The notes under the pieces: model-generated
What the model saw: only the letters and a program-made list of their open reading frames with translations
Told to the model about the DNA's origin: nothing
The model's database searches: none
Source of the DNA: an uncultured Flavobacteriaceae bacterium
Lineage (GTDB): Bacteria; Bacteroidota; Bacteroidia; Flavobacteriales; Flavobacteriaceae
DNA length: 64,000 nucleotides
Assembly (NCBI GenBank): GCA_905181835.1
Contig: CAJIZF010000004.1
Coordinates: 620,001 to 684,000 of the forward strand
Direction of reading: 5' to 3'
Position numbers and translations under genes: made by a program
In this document: positions 8,286-18,505 of the stretch, piece by piece
Position numbering within the stretch: position 1 is the first letter of the stretch
How the letters are laid out: the number at the start of each line of letters is the position of its first letter

Positions 8286-9045
8286 TTTGATTGTTTACAA
8301 CAACATCGTATCTAAATTGGAAATCATCAGCAGTCGATGCTATAAAATTACCTGAATTTGCAATTGCATTAAGCTTGTTTATTGCATCACCGTCAACTAA
8401 TCTTGTGTTCAGGTAGGCATTCATTTTTAACGTATTTGCAAGTTTTACCCACTTATCAAAGTTATTATTATAGTAATAATCAACTCCTATGCTAATACTC
8501 TCATCGTCTTGTAATAAAGTTTTAGCATCGTCTAGCATACTAATTGCAGCTGCATAAACAGAAGCATCATCGTCAAGGTTTGGCTGTGGGAAATCTGCTA
8601 AGTTAGTCGCCTCAGAAAATGGAACATCTCCGAAGTAATCAACTAAAGCCATAAGTGTATAAGCTTTTAAAACTTTCATAACACCAATATGTTTGTTTCT
8701 TGCTCCTAGACTCGTAGCTAATTCTTCAGCGTTCTTCATATCAGAAAACATATTTGAATAAGCTAATCTCCATTCAAAATTGGTGCTAGCTGGTGCGAAT
8801 GCATTCACGTAATTAACAGACCCCATTTGGCCGATTCTTACTAATGAAGCTCCATTACCACCCATAGCATTTGCAAAACTTTTAAAGTCTACTTGAATAG
8901 CAGTCATGTATCTTTCTAAATCACCATTAACTACGGTAACTTGATTTGGATCATTTACTAAATCTAAATCTGTCGTTTCACAAGAAGTGAAGGTCAATCC
9001 AAGAAGTAGAATTAATAATACTGAAATTTTATTTATTTTTTTCAT
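8218..9045 (-). CDS. SusD/RagB-like nutrient-binding lipoprotein, N-terminal part (frameshifted)
   Basis: The ORF opens with a lipoprotein signal (MKKINKISVLLILLLGLTFTSC; Cys22) followed by ETTDLDLVNDPNQVT, the usual SusD-like_2 start, and by alpha-helical TPR-like segments (AEELATSLGARNKHIGVMKV, MALVDYFGDVPFSEA, WVKLANTLKMNAYLNTRL). The final residues (WISIRLYRWWCNWLPV) are out of frame. A one-base insertion near 8283 explains the break. It sits 21 nt after susC, the standard order. With its partner it should capture an oligomer at the outer face of the outer membrane; whether that is a sugar, a peptide or something else cannot be read from the sequence. Confidence 0.85.
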   Translation of the reverse strand: MKKINKISVLLILLLGLTFTSCETTDLDLVNDPNQVTVVNGDLERYMTAIQVDFKSFANAMGGNGASLVRIGQMGSVNYVNAFAPASTNFEWRLAYSNMFSDMKNAEELATSLGARNKHIGVMKVLKAYTLMALVDYFGDVPFSEATNLADFPQPNLDDDASVYAAAISMLDDAKTLLQDDESISIGVDYYYNNNFDKWVKLANTLKMNAYLNTRLVDGDAINKLNAIANSGNFIASTADDFQFRYDVVVNNQIDFKTSWISIRLYRWWCNWLPV

Positions 9046-9066
9046 TTTTATTCTTGATTTATATTA

Positions 9067-12000
9067 TTAAAATGATAGATTAACACTCATACCATATCTT
9101 TTACTACTTGGTCCTGTTAGGAACTCAAATCCTTGACCATTACCAGCACCAAGACCAGTTGTGTTAGGATCAAAGTTAACACCATCAGGGGTATTGTAAG
9201 CATTGTACCACATATTAAAAGCACTAGCTTTTATAGTTACTTTCCCAAAAGGTGTTTTGTTTAAAAGTTTAGATGGTAAAGAATATGCTATATTAACCTC
9301 TCTTAATCTCACTACAGATCCATCGTATACAGATAATTCATCTGCTGGTGAAGCAAATCCATTATCAAAATAGAAATTTGAGTTGTTGATTTGAATATCA
9401 TTAGGTAAACCAGTATTGATATTTACACCTGGTAAGATGTAAGTACTTAATCTGTTTTCTGTATCTGTTGTTAAACCTCTACCCATAAGAGTAGCAGTTG
9501 TTGTTGAATAAATATCTCCACCTGAGGTGTGATTTATTGCAAATCCAAGAGATAGTCCTTTGTATTCAAATGTATTGGTATAGTTCATTACAAAATCAGG
9601 ATTTGGATCTCCAATAAAAGGTAATACACCATCTTCATCTACCTGATCTGCAAGATAATTACCTACACCATCTACTAATAGGTTTCCGTCTTCATCTCTA
9701 GCAATACGTGAACCAAACATAGCACCTAGTGGATATCCAACTCTTGCACCGTTACCTAGATTGGTAAAACCTGCATAGATTAAAATATCATTATCACCTA
9801 TATCCGTAACTTCACTCTCGTTCGCAAAGAAGTTAACATTTACATTCCAGTTAAATCCTTCTGATCTTTTTAGTACATCAAGACCTAATTCAGCTTCAAT
9901 ACCCCAAGATTTAATTTCTCCTACATTGGTACTAGTAAACCCTGCTCCTGTACTTAAAGGTATTGGATTGTTGCCAATAATTAAATCCTCTGTGATTCTT
10001 GTAAAATAGGTAAGATCAAGATTTACTCTACTAAATAACTTCATCTCTACACCGTATTCAACCTCAGCAAACAACTCAGGTTTGATATTTGGATTTCCTA
10101 CAAAAGAATTTGTTGTGTTTTCCGTCTCGTCTAACCAACCTTGAGTATTAAGACTTAAGCCAGTAGCTGTTGGATACCCTGAAGAAAAGTTTGCAGAAGT
10201 ACCGTAACCAACTCTTAGCTTCATATAGTTAATTCCTTTATCAGACTTCATACCTTTAAATGCAGATGTTGGTATAAAAGACATACTTGCTGATGGGTAG
10301 AATAACGTGTTATTTTTTGAGGTGTTAGACACCCAGTCTTGTCTTCCTGATAGGTTTAAGAAAACCCAGTTATTTACATCAAAAGATAACTGTCCATATA
10401 AACCTACAATATTTCTTTCTTCATGATACTCTATGTAACCGTAGTCAGTAAAACCTTCATGATTGAAAAAGTCAAATACTTGCTGCCCAAAACTATCAAT
10501 ACCAATTCTATCAAACTTTCTATTTCTTGAGGTTGCACCGGCCATAAAGTTAAAGCCTAAATTATCATTTAAAAATGAATAATTATTACCACTTAAAACT
10601 AAGTTGTGATCCGAAATTGTATTCGTATTATTCCATGTACTATAAAAACCTGAATCTGTAACAAGATCTCCGGTTCGTCCACCTCTATTTTGTTTGTTTA
10701 CGTTATTCTCTGAATACGTATCAATACTTCCTTGATATCTTAAATTAATATTATCGTTGAAGTTATAGTCTAACGATGCAAAACCATTCAAACGATTTAC
10801 GTTTTGAGAAAATTTAGCATTTTGAATTGTCCAAAGTGGATGTTGAATCGCATTATCATCTCTATAATAGATACTACTTCCGTCAGGAGCTTCATAAGGT
10901 AACTCATAGAAGTCGATACTTCTAGGGGTGTAATATAAATCTCCAAAAATAGAAGAACCACTACCAAAGGTACTACTTCCGAAACTAGCAGCAACTGGAG
11001 GTGTTTTAAAATTTGTTTTGGTATAAGTCATCGAACCTCTAACATTTAATTTGTTAGTAAGTTTAGCTCCACCAGAAACAGTTAAGTTAGTTCTAGTTAC
11101 TTTGTTTCCTGGAGTAAATCCTTCGTCCTCAACTTGACCAAAGGCCATTCCGTAATTGAATTTGTTATCCTCACTTCTACCTTTAAAGTTTGCAGAAATA
11201 CTAGATACACCACCAGTCTTGAAAAATTGCTCAACACTGTTTCTTGGTTTCCAATCGTATCTTGCTCCTTCGTATAAAGCCTGATAATCAGGGTAGTTAG
11301 CTCCAAGGAATGCAGATGTTGAGTAAGGGTGAGCTAGTGTTCCATTCTCATCGAAGGCAGCATCACTTCCCCAGCCTCCAAGACCTTCTTCATAAAAACC
11401 AGGACCCCAGTTACTGTAGAACCAACCAAATGCTTGGTCAAAACCTCCACCGTACTTATCCTGGTAATCAGGAAGAGAAGCTACTTCGTTAAAAAAGTAG
11501 GAGGTTGATATATTAACTTCTTGTTTAGCACTTATGTTTTTTGTACTACCAGTCTTAGTTGTAATTAAAATTACCCCATTTCTACCGTCTGTACCGTATA
11601 AGGTTGTTGCAGCTAGACCTTTAAGAATATCTATATTCTCAATATTATTTGGATCGATATCAAAAGATCTACTCGATCCAGAGTTACCATCAACAAAGTC
11701 TCCAGAAGCATTGGTGTCATTACTGTAAGGAACACCATCAATAACATACAATGCATTGTTGTTTCCAGAGAATGAATTCATACCTCTAATAATTACTTTG
11801 TTAGCAGAACCAGAAATACCATTTTGAGTTGTAATCTCAATACCAGCAGTCTTACCCTGAAGTACACGGGTTAAATCTGTTTCAGGATTATCCTTAATAG
11901 CTTCTTCTTTTATGGAAGATACCGCATACCCTAATGCTTTCTTTTCTTTTTTAATTCCTAAAGCAGTTACAACCACTTCCTCTAAAGATTCAGCGTCTTC

Positions 12001-12291
12001 AGTTAGTTGCAGACTAATATTGCTGGTTGCTGCTGTAACAGCTCTTTCAACAGAATTAAATCCTACATAACTAAAAACTAAAGCTTGTCCCACATTTGCA
12101 TTAACAGTATAGTTACCATCAAAGTCAGATTGTGTTCCATTGCTTGTGCCCTTTACAATAATATTAACTCCTGGTAAAGGTAGTCCGCTATTATCGGATA
12201 CTGTACCGGAGATTGTTTTTTCCTGTGCGAACGTAAGTTGCACTACAAACGCTAGTAAAAGCGTTAAAATTCCACTAAACTTTGTTCTCAT
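9067..12291 (-). CDS. SusC/RagA family TonB-linked outer-membrane transporter
   Basis: This 1074-residue protein is a TonB-dependent importer of the SusC type. In order: signal peptide (ending LTFAQ), an N-terminal carboxypeptidase-regulatory-like domain (TISGTVSDNSGLPLPGVNI, about residues 26-100), the family signature around ALGIKKEKKALGYAV and the plug domain (GKTAGIEITTQNG, VIIRGMNSFSGNNNALYVID), then a 22-stranded barrel ending in the aromatic-terminated YGMSVNLSF. It is the first gene of the operon with the SusD-like and small lipoprotein genes. No ECF sigma/anti-sigma pair or glycoside hydrolase lies beside it, so the substrate cannot be named. Confidence 0.95.
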   Translation of the reverse strand: MRTKFSGILTLLLAFVVQLTFAQEKTISGTVSDNSGLPLPGVNIIVKGTSNGTQSDFDGNYTVNANVGQALVFSYVGFNSVERAVTAATSNISLQLTEDAESLEEVVVTALGIKKEKKALGYAVSSIKEEAIKDNPETDLTRVLQGKTAGIEITTQNGISGSANKVIIRGMNSFSGNNNALYVIDGVPYSNDTNASGDFVDGNSGSSRSFDIDPNNIENIDILKGLAATTLYGTDGRNGVILITTKTGSTKNISAKQEVNISTSYFFNEVASLPDYQDKYGGGFDQAFGWFYSNWGPGFYEEGLGGWGSDAAFDENGTLAHPYSTSAFLGANYPDYQALYEGARYDWKPRNSVEQFFKTGGVSSISANFKGRSEDNKFNYGMAFGQVEDEGFTPGNKVTRTNLTVSGGAKLTNKLNVRGSMTYTKTNFKTPPVAASFGSSTFGSGSSIFGDLYYTPRSIDFYELPYEAPDGSSIYYRDDNAIQHPLWTIQNAKFSQNVNRLNGFASLDYNFNDNINLRYQGSIDTYSENNVNKQNRGGRTGDLVTDSGFYSTWNNTNTISDHNLVLSGNNYSFLNDNLGFNFMAGATSRNRKFDRIGIDSFGQQVFDFFNHEGFTDYGYIEYHEERNIVGLYGQLSFDVNNWVFLNLSGRQDWVSNTSKNNTLFYPSASMSFIPTSAFKGMKSDKGINYMKLRVGYGTSANFSSGYPTATGLSLNTQGWLDETENTTNSFVGNPNIKPELFAEVEYGVEMKLFSRVNLDLTYFTRITEDLIIGNNPIPLSTGAGFTSTNVGEIKSWGIEAELGLDVLKRSEGFNWNVNVNFFANESEVTDIGDNDILIYAGFTNLGNGARVGYPLGAMFGSRIARDEDGNLLVDGVGNYLADQVDEDGVLPFIGDPNPDFVMNYTNTFEYKGLSLGFAINHTSGGDIYSTTTATLMGRGLTTDTENRLSTYILPGVNINTGLPNDIQINNSNFYFDNGFASPADELSVYDGSVVRLREVNIAYSLPSKLLNKTPFGKVTIKASAFNMWYNAYNTPDGVNFDPNTTGLGAGNGQGFEFLTGPSSKRYGMSVNLSF

Positions 12292-12320
12292 TTTTATAAT
12301 TTATTTGAATTGATCAATCA

Positions 12321-12351
12321 CAAAAATCATAATAAAAAGTTAATTACACAA
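12321..12351 (-). promoter_or_regulatory. Weak candidate promoter of the susC operon
   Basis: On the minus strand a TTG (12351-12349) is followed after 20 nt by GATTTTTG (12328-12321), one base away from TAnnTTTG. The spacing is right for the Bacteroidota primary sigma factor, and the box ends 29 nt before the susC ATG. Confidence 0.4.
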
Positions 12352-12412
12352 CTTTTTAAACTTATATTTTAGTTTTTCTTAACGGTAAACTACTACTATT
12401 CTTGAAAATTTG

Positions 12413-14110
12413 TTAAAATTTTGAAGTAATACTAACATGAATTTTTGTGTTAGAAAAATTAAAATCTTGATTTTCAGCGTTTCCATTAGCGATACCAAAT
12501 TTTATGATCCCTGATGTTGTTTGCAAGCCAATACCAAATCCAAAACTATATAACTTTTCTTTCAAAGCTATATTTTGATTTTCAAAATAAGCGATATCAA
12601 TAATACTATGTACATAAATAGAGTTATTAAATTGATATCTGTATTCAGTGTTGAGAACTGAGTAAAGAGACGCGTCTATACTATTTTCATTAAACCCCCT
12701 AATGCTATTAATGCCACCAAATTGATATAATTCATTGGTCAAGTAGGTATTGCTAGACAATAGTTGTGAGTTATTTTTTAATAAAATCGAATTTTTTAAG
12801 TTTAAATTGAAGATATAATAAAAGAGCGTTTCTGCTCTTAACTGAGTCTCTCTAGTTGAACTAATCTTCTTTGTTCCTATCTCAAAATTTACTTGAAACA
12901 TTGATTTGATTGGAAATAAAATATTATTTTGACTTTTGGTAAAAGAATACCCAGTTAACAAAAATTTTGATTTATAATCTTCGATCAAAAGGTTAGCAGA
13001 GCTCTCTTTTCTTAGATTGTTAGACTGATAACTTTTATATCCAATATGTGCTTTGGATTTGGTGTTAATTTGATAATTGATCTTTGCAAATTGGTTAGAG
13101 GTTAAGAAGGTACTATCTCGTTTAAATATTTTTAATTCTGTTTCAATGCCTAAAGAGGTTTTAAAAAGATAAGGAACGGATAGCCTTACTCTAAAATTTT
13201 GTTGCTCATTTCCATCAGATTTGTAGTTAAGTGAAAATTGCTCTCCATAATTTAAATTATTATTAAGCTCTAAGTTTATATAACCATTTAAAGTTAGACC
13301 TTGATTTTCTTCCCCCGATGAGAATCCCAATATTCCGTCAAAATTATTGTTTTTTAGTTTTTTAAGATAAAAATAAACAGTAGTTGAATCTTCCTTAAAA
13401 AGTATTTCAGGAGGTTTTGTAGTGGAAACAAAACCTAGAGAATTTAACTCATTGTTTTGTCTAATCAACACTGAATTATCTAAAGTCATTCCTTTTTTTA
13501 TTCCTGCGTGGTATTTAATGAACGATTCTGGGAATTGATTATAACCTTTTATAAGAATTTGATCAATAGTTCTTTTTGAGCCATTGCTTACATTGATGTT
13601 TGCTGTTAGAGTTTTTGAATCGAAGGGTTTGATATTTTTTAAGTTTACCCTAGCAAAAGTATTTCCATTTTTTGTTTTTTCTATATTTAAGTTATTAAGT
13701 GTGTATTCTAGGTTTTTAAAAGGGAGTATAAAGTATGATTCAGAAATTTCATTAGAATAACGTAACAATTCTTTTTTTATAAAATCTTCATTAGAATAAA
13801 ATATCTTTATGTGGGTATATTTTGGTCCGACATGGTAATTTGCTGTATATACGCTGTCATTGTGTTTTTCAACTGATTCTAATTCACTCTCGAGACAACC
13901 TATCTTCTGTAAAATTTGAAGTATGTGACGTGTTTCGTTTTGAAGGGATTTAAAGTCTTTGAATTTTTTAACATGATTTATTGAATCAATTAAGTGTTGA
14001 GAAGTCGAGTCATTTGACTTGGTTGTCAAACGAAGAGTTTGCGCTGTAAATACCGAAAAAAATGCAGTATATATATTAAGGTATATAAAAATACAAAATA
14101 TTTGTTTCAC
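12413..14110 (-). CDS. Omp85/BamA-superfamily outer-membrane protein
   Basis: A 565-residue protein with an N-terminal signal-like segment (FCIFIYLNIYTAFFSVFTAQ) and a periplasmic part containing POTRA-like repeats (SKRTIDQILIKGYNQFPESF, about 175-235, is the clearest). The second half is a 16-strand-type barrel, with the hallmark QFGGINSIRGFNENSI near residue 470, equivalent to the conserved VRGY/F barrel motif of Omp85 proteins, and a C-terminal strand ending in Phe. It is shorter than BamA, with fewer POTRA domains, so a TamA-like or two-partner-secretion-like role is possible. It stands alone on the minus strand, divergent from rpsL. Confidence 0.75.
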   Translation of the reverse strand: MKQIFCIFIYLNIYTAFFSVFTAQTLRLTTKSNDSTSQHLIDSINHVKKFKDFKSLQNETRHILQILQKIGCLESELESVEKHNDSVYTANYHVGPKYTHIKIFYSNEDFIKKELLRYSNEISESYFILPFKNLEYTLNNLNIEKTKNGNTFARVNLKNIKPFDSKTLTANINVSNGSKRTIDQILIKGYNQFPESFIKYHAGIKKGMTLDNSVLIRQNNELNSLGFVSTTKPPEILFKEDSTTVYFYLKKLKNNNFDGILGFSSGEENQGLTLNGYINLELNNNLNYGEQFSLNYKSDGNEQQNFRVRLSVPYLFKTSLGIETELKIFKRDSTFLTSNQFAKINYQINTKSKAHIGYKSYQSNNLRKESSANLLIEDYKSKFLLTGYSFTKSQNNILFPIKSMFQVNFEIGTKKISSTRETQLRAETLFYYIFNLNLKNSILLKNNSQLLSSNTYLTNELYQFGGINSIRGFNENSIDASLYSVLNTEYRYQFNNSIYVHSIIDIAYFENQNIALKEKLYSFGFGIGLQTTSGIIKFGIANGNAENQDFNFSNTKIHVSITSKF

Positions 14111-14298
14111 AGACTAAGTAATTTGTGTTGTAAATCTAACGTCTCTTTGTGTTAAATCATATACTTTTTGTAACTTATTTTTGTTATTTGAAAAAAAATT
14201 TGTGGAATGAATTTTAAAGCAATTTTAATATTATCGTATTCTAATATCCAATACATTCATCTCAAATTTTAAAACAACAAAAAAATATTTTATCAGTG

Positions 14299-14329
14299 TT
14301 GTTTATACGTAAAATAATTTCTACATTTG
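14299..14329 (+). promoter_or_regulatory. Promoter of the str-S10-spc-alpha run
   Basis: TTG (14299-14301), a 20-nt spacer and TACATTTG (14322-14329) form a full match to the Bacteroidota consensus TTG-N17-23-TAnnTTTG, 42 nt before the rpsL ATG. Immediately after it lies a small hairpin, ACCCTT-AAAA-AAGGGT (14333-14348), at about the expected transcription start. Confidence 0.8.
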
Positions 14330-14371
14330 CAAACCCTTAAAAAAGGGTATTTTATTATATAAAAAGTTTAT

Positions 14372-14746
14372 ATGCCAACAATTTCACAATTAGTACGAAA
14401 AGGAAGAGCCAAAATAACCAAGAAGAGTAAATCGGCTGCTTTAGATTCGTGTCCTCAAAGAAGAGGGGTTTGTACACGTGTATATACGACTACGCCAAAA
14501 AAACCAAATTCAGCAATGCGTAAAGTTGCAAGGGTAAGGTTAACAAATGGTAAGGAAGTTAATGCGTACATCCCAGGAGAAGGACATAATCTACAAGAGC
14601 ACTCGATAGTATTGGTTAGAGGTGGAAGGGTAAAAGATTTGCCAGGAGTTAGATATCATATCGTTCGTGGTGCCTTAGACACAGCAGGTGTTGAAGGTAG
14701 AACACAACGAAGATCTAAATACGGTGCGAAACGCCCTAAAAAGTAA
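14372..14746 (+). CDS. rpsL: 30S ribosomal protein S12
   Basis: S12 sits at the decoding centre of the 30S subunit. The 124-residue length and the core [18 protein letters not shown] identify it, followed by [11 protein letters not shown] and the C-terminal [16 protein letters not shown]. The two lysines of the PKKPNS loop, where streptomycin resistance changes usually occur, are the ordinary wild-type residues. It is the first gene of the long ribosomal run and follows a full promoter. Confidence 0.98.
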   Translation: MPTISQLVRKGRAKITKKSKSAALDSCPQRRGVCTRVYTTTPKKPNSAMRKVARVRLTNGKEVNAYIPGEGHNLQEHSIVLVRGGRVKDLPGVRYHIVRGALDTAGVEGRTQRRSKYGAKRPKK

Positions 14747-14772
14747 AATTTAAAAAATTTTAAAGAGAAGAC

Positions 14773-15249
14773 ATGAGAAAAAGAGCAGCCAAAAAAAGAC
14801 CGCTTTTACCAGATCCAAAGTTTAACGATCAGTTAGTAACTCGTTTTGTTAACAACTTAATGTGGGATGGAAAAAAATCGGTGGCTTTCAAAGTATTCTA
14901 CGATGCAATTGCAATTGTAGAAGAAAAAAATCAAGATGAAGAAAAAACTGCATTAGAATTGTGGAAAGACGCATTGTCTAATGTAATGCCTCATGTAGAG
15001 GTACGAAGTCGTAGAATTGGAGGGGCAACTTTTCAAATTCCAAGACAAATCCGTCCAGATAGAAAAGTTTCTACAGCAATGAAATGGCTAATCCTATTCG
15101 CTAGAAAAAGAAACGAGAAATCAATGGCTCAAAAATTAGCTGCAGAAATTTTAGCTGCTGCGAAAGAAGAAGGAGCTGCTGTTAAAAAACGTGTGGATAC
15201 CCACAAAATGGCAGACGCGAATAAAGCATTTTCACACTTCAGATTCTAG
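14773..15249 (+). CDS. rpsG: 30S ribosomal protein S7
   Basis: S7 nucleates assembly of the 30S head and binds the 3' domain of 16S rRNA. The 158 residues begin [17 protein letters not shown] and contain [20 protein letters not shown] and the C-terminal [15 protein letters not shown], all family landmarks. It lies 26 nt after rpsL and 3 nt before fusA, the normal str order. Confidence 0.98.
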   Translation: MRKRAAKKRPLLPDPKFNDQLVTRFVNNLMWDGKKSVAFKVFYDAIAIVEEKNQDEEKTALELWKDALSNVMPHVEVRSRRIGGATFQIPRQIRPDRKVSTAMKWLILFARKRNEKSMAQKLAAEILAAAKEEGAAVKKRVDTHKMADANKAFSHFRF

Positions 15250-15252
15250 GAA

Positions 15253-17385
15253 ATGGCACAAAGAGATTTAAAATATACAAGAAATATAGGGATTGCTGCG
15301 CATATTGATGCTGGTAAAACCACTACTACAGAACGTGTATTGTATTACACGGGAGTAAGTCACAAAATTGGAGAAGTACATGATGGTGCTGCTACCATGG
15401 ACTGGATGGCACAAGAGCAGGAAAGAGGAATTACAATTACTTCAGCTGCCACCACCTGTACATGGCAATTCCCAAGTGCGGATGGTAAACCATCTGCTGA
15501 TTCAAAAGGATACCATTTTAATATTATTGATACTCCAGGTCACGTAGATTTTACGGTTGAAGTAAATCGTTCTTTGCGTGTTCTTGATGGTTTGGTTTTC
15601 TTATTTAGTGCAGTTGATGGTGTTGAGCCACAATCTGAAACTAACTGGAGATTAGCAGATAATTATAAAGTACCTCGTATTGGATTTGTCAATAAAATGG
15701 ACCGTCAAGGATCTGATTTTATGATGGTTTGTAACCAAGTAAAAGAAATGTTGGGCTCTAATGCAGTCCCAATTGTTTTAAATATTGGTGATGAAGAGGA
15801 TTTTAAAGGAATTGTAGATCTTGTTAAGAATCGCGCTATCGTATGGCATGACGAAAATATGGGAGCTACTTTTGATGTAATCGAAATCCCTGAAAATCTT
15901 AAAGAAGAAGCTGCGAAATACAGAGCATTACTTATCGAAGAAGTTGCTTCTTATGATGAGGATTTGTTAGAAAAATTCATGGAAGATGAAGATTCAATTA
16001 CAGAAGACGAAGTGCATGCTGCGCTTAGAGCTGCTGTAATGGATATGGCAATCATTCCTATGATTTGCGGTTCGGCATTTAAAAACAAAGGTGTTCAGTT
16101 TTTATTGGATGCGGTTTGTAGATATTTGCCTTCTCCACTAGATAAAGATGCTATTTTGGGTGTGAACCCTGATACGGACAAAGAAGAATCAAGAAAGCCA
16201 GATGTAAAGGAGCCATTTTCTGCTTTAGCATTTAAAATTGCAACGGATCCTTTCGTTGGAAGGCTAGCTTTTTTTCGTGCATATTCTGGAAGGTTAGATG
16301 CTGGATCTTATGTGTTGAATAACCGTTCTGGTAAAAAAGAACGTATTTCACGTATATATCAAATGCATGCTAATAAACAAAATGCTATTGACTTTATTGA
16401 AGCAGGAGACATTGGTGCGGCAGTAGGTTTTAAAAGTATTAAAACAGGAGATACTTTATCTGATGAAAAGCATCCTATTGTTTTAGAGAGTATGGACTTC
16501 CCAGATCCAGTAATTGGTATCGCTGTGGAGCCTAAAACTCAAGCAGATGTAGATAAATTAGGGATGGCATTAGCAAAACTTGCTGAAGAAGATCCAACCT
16601 TTACTGTTAGAACAGATGAGGCTTCAGGACAGACCATTATTTCTGGTATGGGTGAGCTTCATTTAGATATCATTGTAGATCGATTAAAGCGTGAGTTTAA
16701 AGTTGAAGTTAACCAAGGGAAACCTCAGGTTGAATACAAAGAAACTATTACTCGTGAAGCTAATCATAGAGAAACATACAAAAAGCAATCAGGTGGTCGT
16801 GGAAAATTTGGTGACATTGTTTTTACACTAGAACCTGCTGAAGAAGGAAAAACTGGATTAGAATTTATAAATAAAATTAAAGGAGGAAACGTTCCTAAAG
16901 AATTTATTCCTTCTGTTGAAAAAGGATTTAAAATGGCTATGGTAAATGGTCCTTTGGCTGGATTTGAGGTCGATAGTATGAAGGTAACTTTAACGGATGG
17001 GTCCTACCACGATGTGGATTCTGACCAATTATCGTTTGAGTTAGCTGCAAAACTTGGATTTAAATCAGCTGCTAAAAAAGCAGGAGCTGTAATTTTAGAG
17101 CCAATAATGAAGTTAGAGGTTCTTACTCCTGAAGAAAATATGGGAGATATTGTTGGAGATCTTAACCGCCGCCGTGGTCAATTAAGTGACATGGGTGACC
17201 GTTCTGGATCTAAGGTGATTAAAGCGACAGTACCATTATCTGAAATGTTTGGATATGTTACTACTTTAAGAACTTTATCATCTGGTAGAGCAACTTCAAC
17301 TATGGAATTTTCACATTATGCTGAAACTCCTTCTAATATTTCAGAAGAAGTAATTGCAGCAGCAAAAGGAACTGTTAACGCTTAA
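15253..17385 (+). CDS. fusA: Elongation factor G
   Basis: This translocase GTPase has 710 residues. G1 is [13 protein letters not shown] (about 16-28), G3 is [10 protein letters not shown]4 is [10 protein letters not shown], and domain IV and V landmarks are present ([27 protein letters not shown]). It is the canonical type, ending [17 protein letters not shown]. In many bacteria tuf follows; here rpsJ follows directly after 10 nt, as is usual for Bacteroidota, where tuf lies elsewhere. Confidence 0.98.
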   Translation: MAQRDLKYTRNIGIAAHIDAGKTTTTERVLYYTGVSHKIGEVHDGAATMDWMAQEQERGITITSAATTCTWQFPSADGKPSADSKGYHFNIIDTPGHVDFTVEVNRSLRVLDGLVFLFSAVDGVEPQSETNWRLADNYKVPRIGFVNKMDRQGSDFMMVCNQVKEMLGSNAVPIVLNIGDEEDFKGIVDLVKNRAIVWHDENMGATFDVIEIPENLKEEAAKYRALLIEEVASYDEDLLEKFMEDEDSITEDEVHAALRAAVMDMAIIPMICGSAFKNKGVQFLLDAVCRYLPSPLDKDAILGVNPDTDKEESRKPDVKEPFSALAFKIATDPFVGRLAFFRAYSGRLDAGSYVLNNRSGKKERISRIYQMHANKQNAIDFIEAGDIGAAVGFKSIKTGDTLSDEKHPIVLESMDFPDPVIGIAVEPKTQADVDKLGMALAKLAEEDPTFTVRTDEASGQTIISGMGELHLDIIVDRLKREFKVEVNQGKPQVEYKETITREANHRETYKKQSGGRGKFGDIVFTLEPAEEGKTGLEFINKIKGGNVPKEFIPSVEKGFKMAMVNGPLAGFEVDSMKVTLTDGSYHDVDSDQLSFELAAKLGFKSAAKKAGAVILEPIMKLEVLTPEENMGDIVGDLNRRRGQLSDMGDRSGSKVIKATVPLSEMFGYVTTLRTLSSGRATSTMEFSHYAETPSNISEEVIAAAKGTVNA

Positions 17386-17395
17386 TAATAAGGCA

Positions 17396-17701
17396 ATGAG
17401 TCAAAAAATTAGAATAAAGCTAAAATCATACGATCACAACTTAGTGGACAAATCTGCTGAAAAAATCGTTAAGACCGTAAAAAGCACAGGAGCAGTAGTA
17501 ACGGGACCAATCCCATTACCAACTCATAAAAAAATATTTACAGTTTTGCGTTCACCGCACGTAAATAAAAAGAGTAGAGAACAATTTCAATTAAGTTCTT
17601 ATAAAAGACTTTTAGATATTTATAGTTCTTCATCAAAAACAATTGATGCTTTAATGAAGCTGGAATTGCCAAGTGGTGTAGAAGTAGAGATTAAAGTCTA
17701 A
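17396..17701 (+). CDS. rpsJ: 30S ribosomal protein S10
   Basis: The track extends this ORF upstream to 17354 inside fusA, but the family start [15 protein letters not shown] is at the ATG at 17396, giving 101 residues, the usual S10 length. The C-terminal motif [15 protein letters not shown] is present. S10 is part of the 30S head and also partners NusB in antitermination. A 192-nt gap with a hairpin and U tract separates it from rplC. Confidence 0.97.
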   Translation: MSQKIRIKLKSYDHNLVDKSAEKIVKTVKSTGAVVTGPIPLPTHKKIFTVLRSPHVNKKSREQFQLSSYKRLLDIYSSSSKTIDALMKLELPSGVEVEIKV

Positions 17702-17893
17702 GTTTATGATGTAAGGTTATTTAAAATAGCTTTACTAAATAAGCAAAGTGCTTAAAACATGTCTGGAGCTTGAATGCAAAGGAAAAACGGAAACAAGATA
17801 ACATTCAGGATTGAATTTATTTTGATCCTGTTTTTTGTGACTGAAGTTTTAGAATTAATAGAATAATTAATAATTAAATAATAAATAATAAAT
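17702..17893 (+). promoter_or_regulatory. Structured gap before rplC; candidate attenuator/leader
   Basis: This 192-nt stretch has no ORF that looks real. It holds a small hairpin TAAGC-AAAGT-GCTTA near 17740-17755 and a stem CAGGAT (17806-17811) / ATCCTG (17825-17830) with a 13-nt loop, directly followed by six T (17831-17836), the form of an intrinsic terminator or attenuator. After it come about 50 nt of AT-rich sequence to the rplC start. Because the next genes encode L3 and L4, and L4 controls an S10-operon leader in E. coli, a regulatory role is reasonable; it is inference. Confidence 0.5.
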
Positions 17894-18505
17894 ATGTCTG
17901 GGTTAATAGGAAGAAAGATAGGTATGACCAGCATCTTTGACGCGAACGGAAAGAATATGCCGTGTACCGTTATTGAAGCGGGTCCCTGTGTTGTCACCCA
18001 AGTCAGAACTAAAGAAGCTGACGGGTACGAAGCTCTTCAACTTGGTTTCGATGACAAAAAGACTGCTACAAAAGCTGCTCAAGGGCATGCTAAAAAAGCA
18101 GGAAGCGCTGTGAAGCGTAAAGTTGTTGAATTTCAAGGATTTGAAGAAGATTACAAATTAGGCGACACGATAACAGTGGAGCATTTTATTGAAGGAGAAT
18201 TTGTTGATATTTCAGGAACTTCAAAAGGAAAAGGATTTCAAGGTGTTGTAAAGCGTCATGGTTTTGCTGGTGTTGGTCAAGCGACTCACGGTCAGCATAA
18301 CAGACTAAGAGCTCCTGGATCTATTGGTGCAGCGTCATATCCTGCAAGAGTATTTAAGGGTATGCGAATGGCTGGGCAAATGGGTAATGAAAAAGTAAAA
18401 GTACAAAACCTAAGAGTGTTGAAAGTAGTTGCTGAAAAGAACTTGCTTGTAGTTAAAGGATGTATTCCTGGAGCTAAAAATGCTTATGTAACTATTCAGA
18501 AATAA
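17894..18505 (+). CDS. rplC: 50S ribosomal protein L3
   Basis: L3 binds near the 3' end of 23S rRNA and shapes the peptidyl-transferase centre entrance. The 203 residues start [20 protein letters not shown] and contain [16 protein letters not shown] and [16 protein letters not shown], the family core. The last base of its TAA stop is the first base of the rplD ATG (TAATG), so L3 and L4 are translationally coupled. Confidence 0.98.
   Translation: MSGLIGRKIGMTSIFDANGKNMPCTVIEAGPCVVTQVRTKEADGYEALQLGFDDKKTATKAAQGHAKKAGSAVKRKVVEFQGFEEDYKLGDTITVEHFIEGEFVDISGTSKGKGFQGVVKRHGFAGVGQATHGQHNRLRAPGSIGAASYPARVFKGMRMAGQMGNEKVKVQNLRVLKVVAEKNLLVVKGCIPGAKNAYVTIQK

Noticed and set aside
17386-17395. Loss of tuf between fusA and rpsJ as an anomaly
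   Set aside because: Placement of tuf elsewhere is the normal state in Bacteroidota, so it is not a local deletion.
17752-17997. Minus-strand ORF across the rpsJ-rplC gap
   Set aside because: It overlaps the start of rplC, has no family resemblance and runs through the hairpin; read as a shadow.
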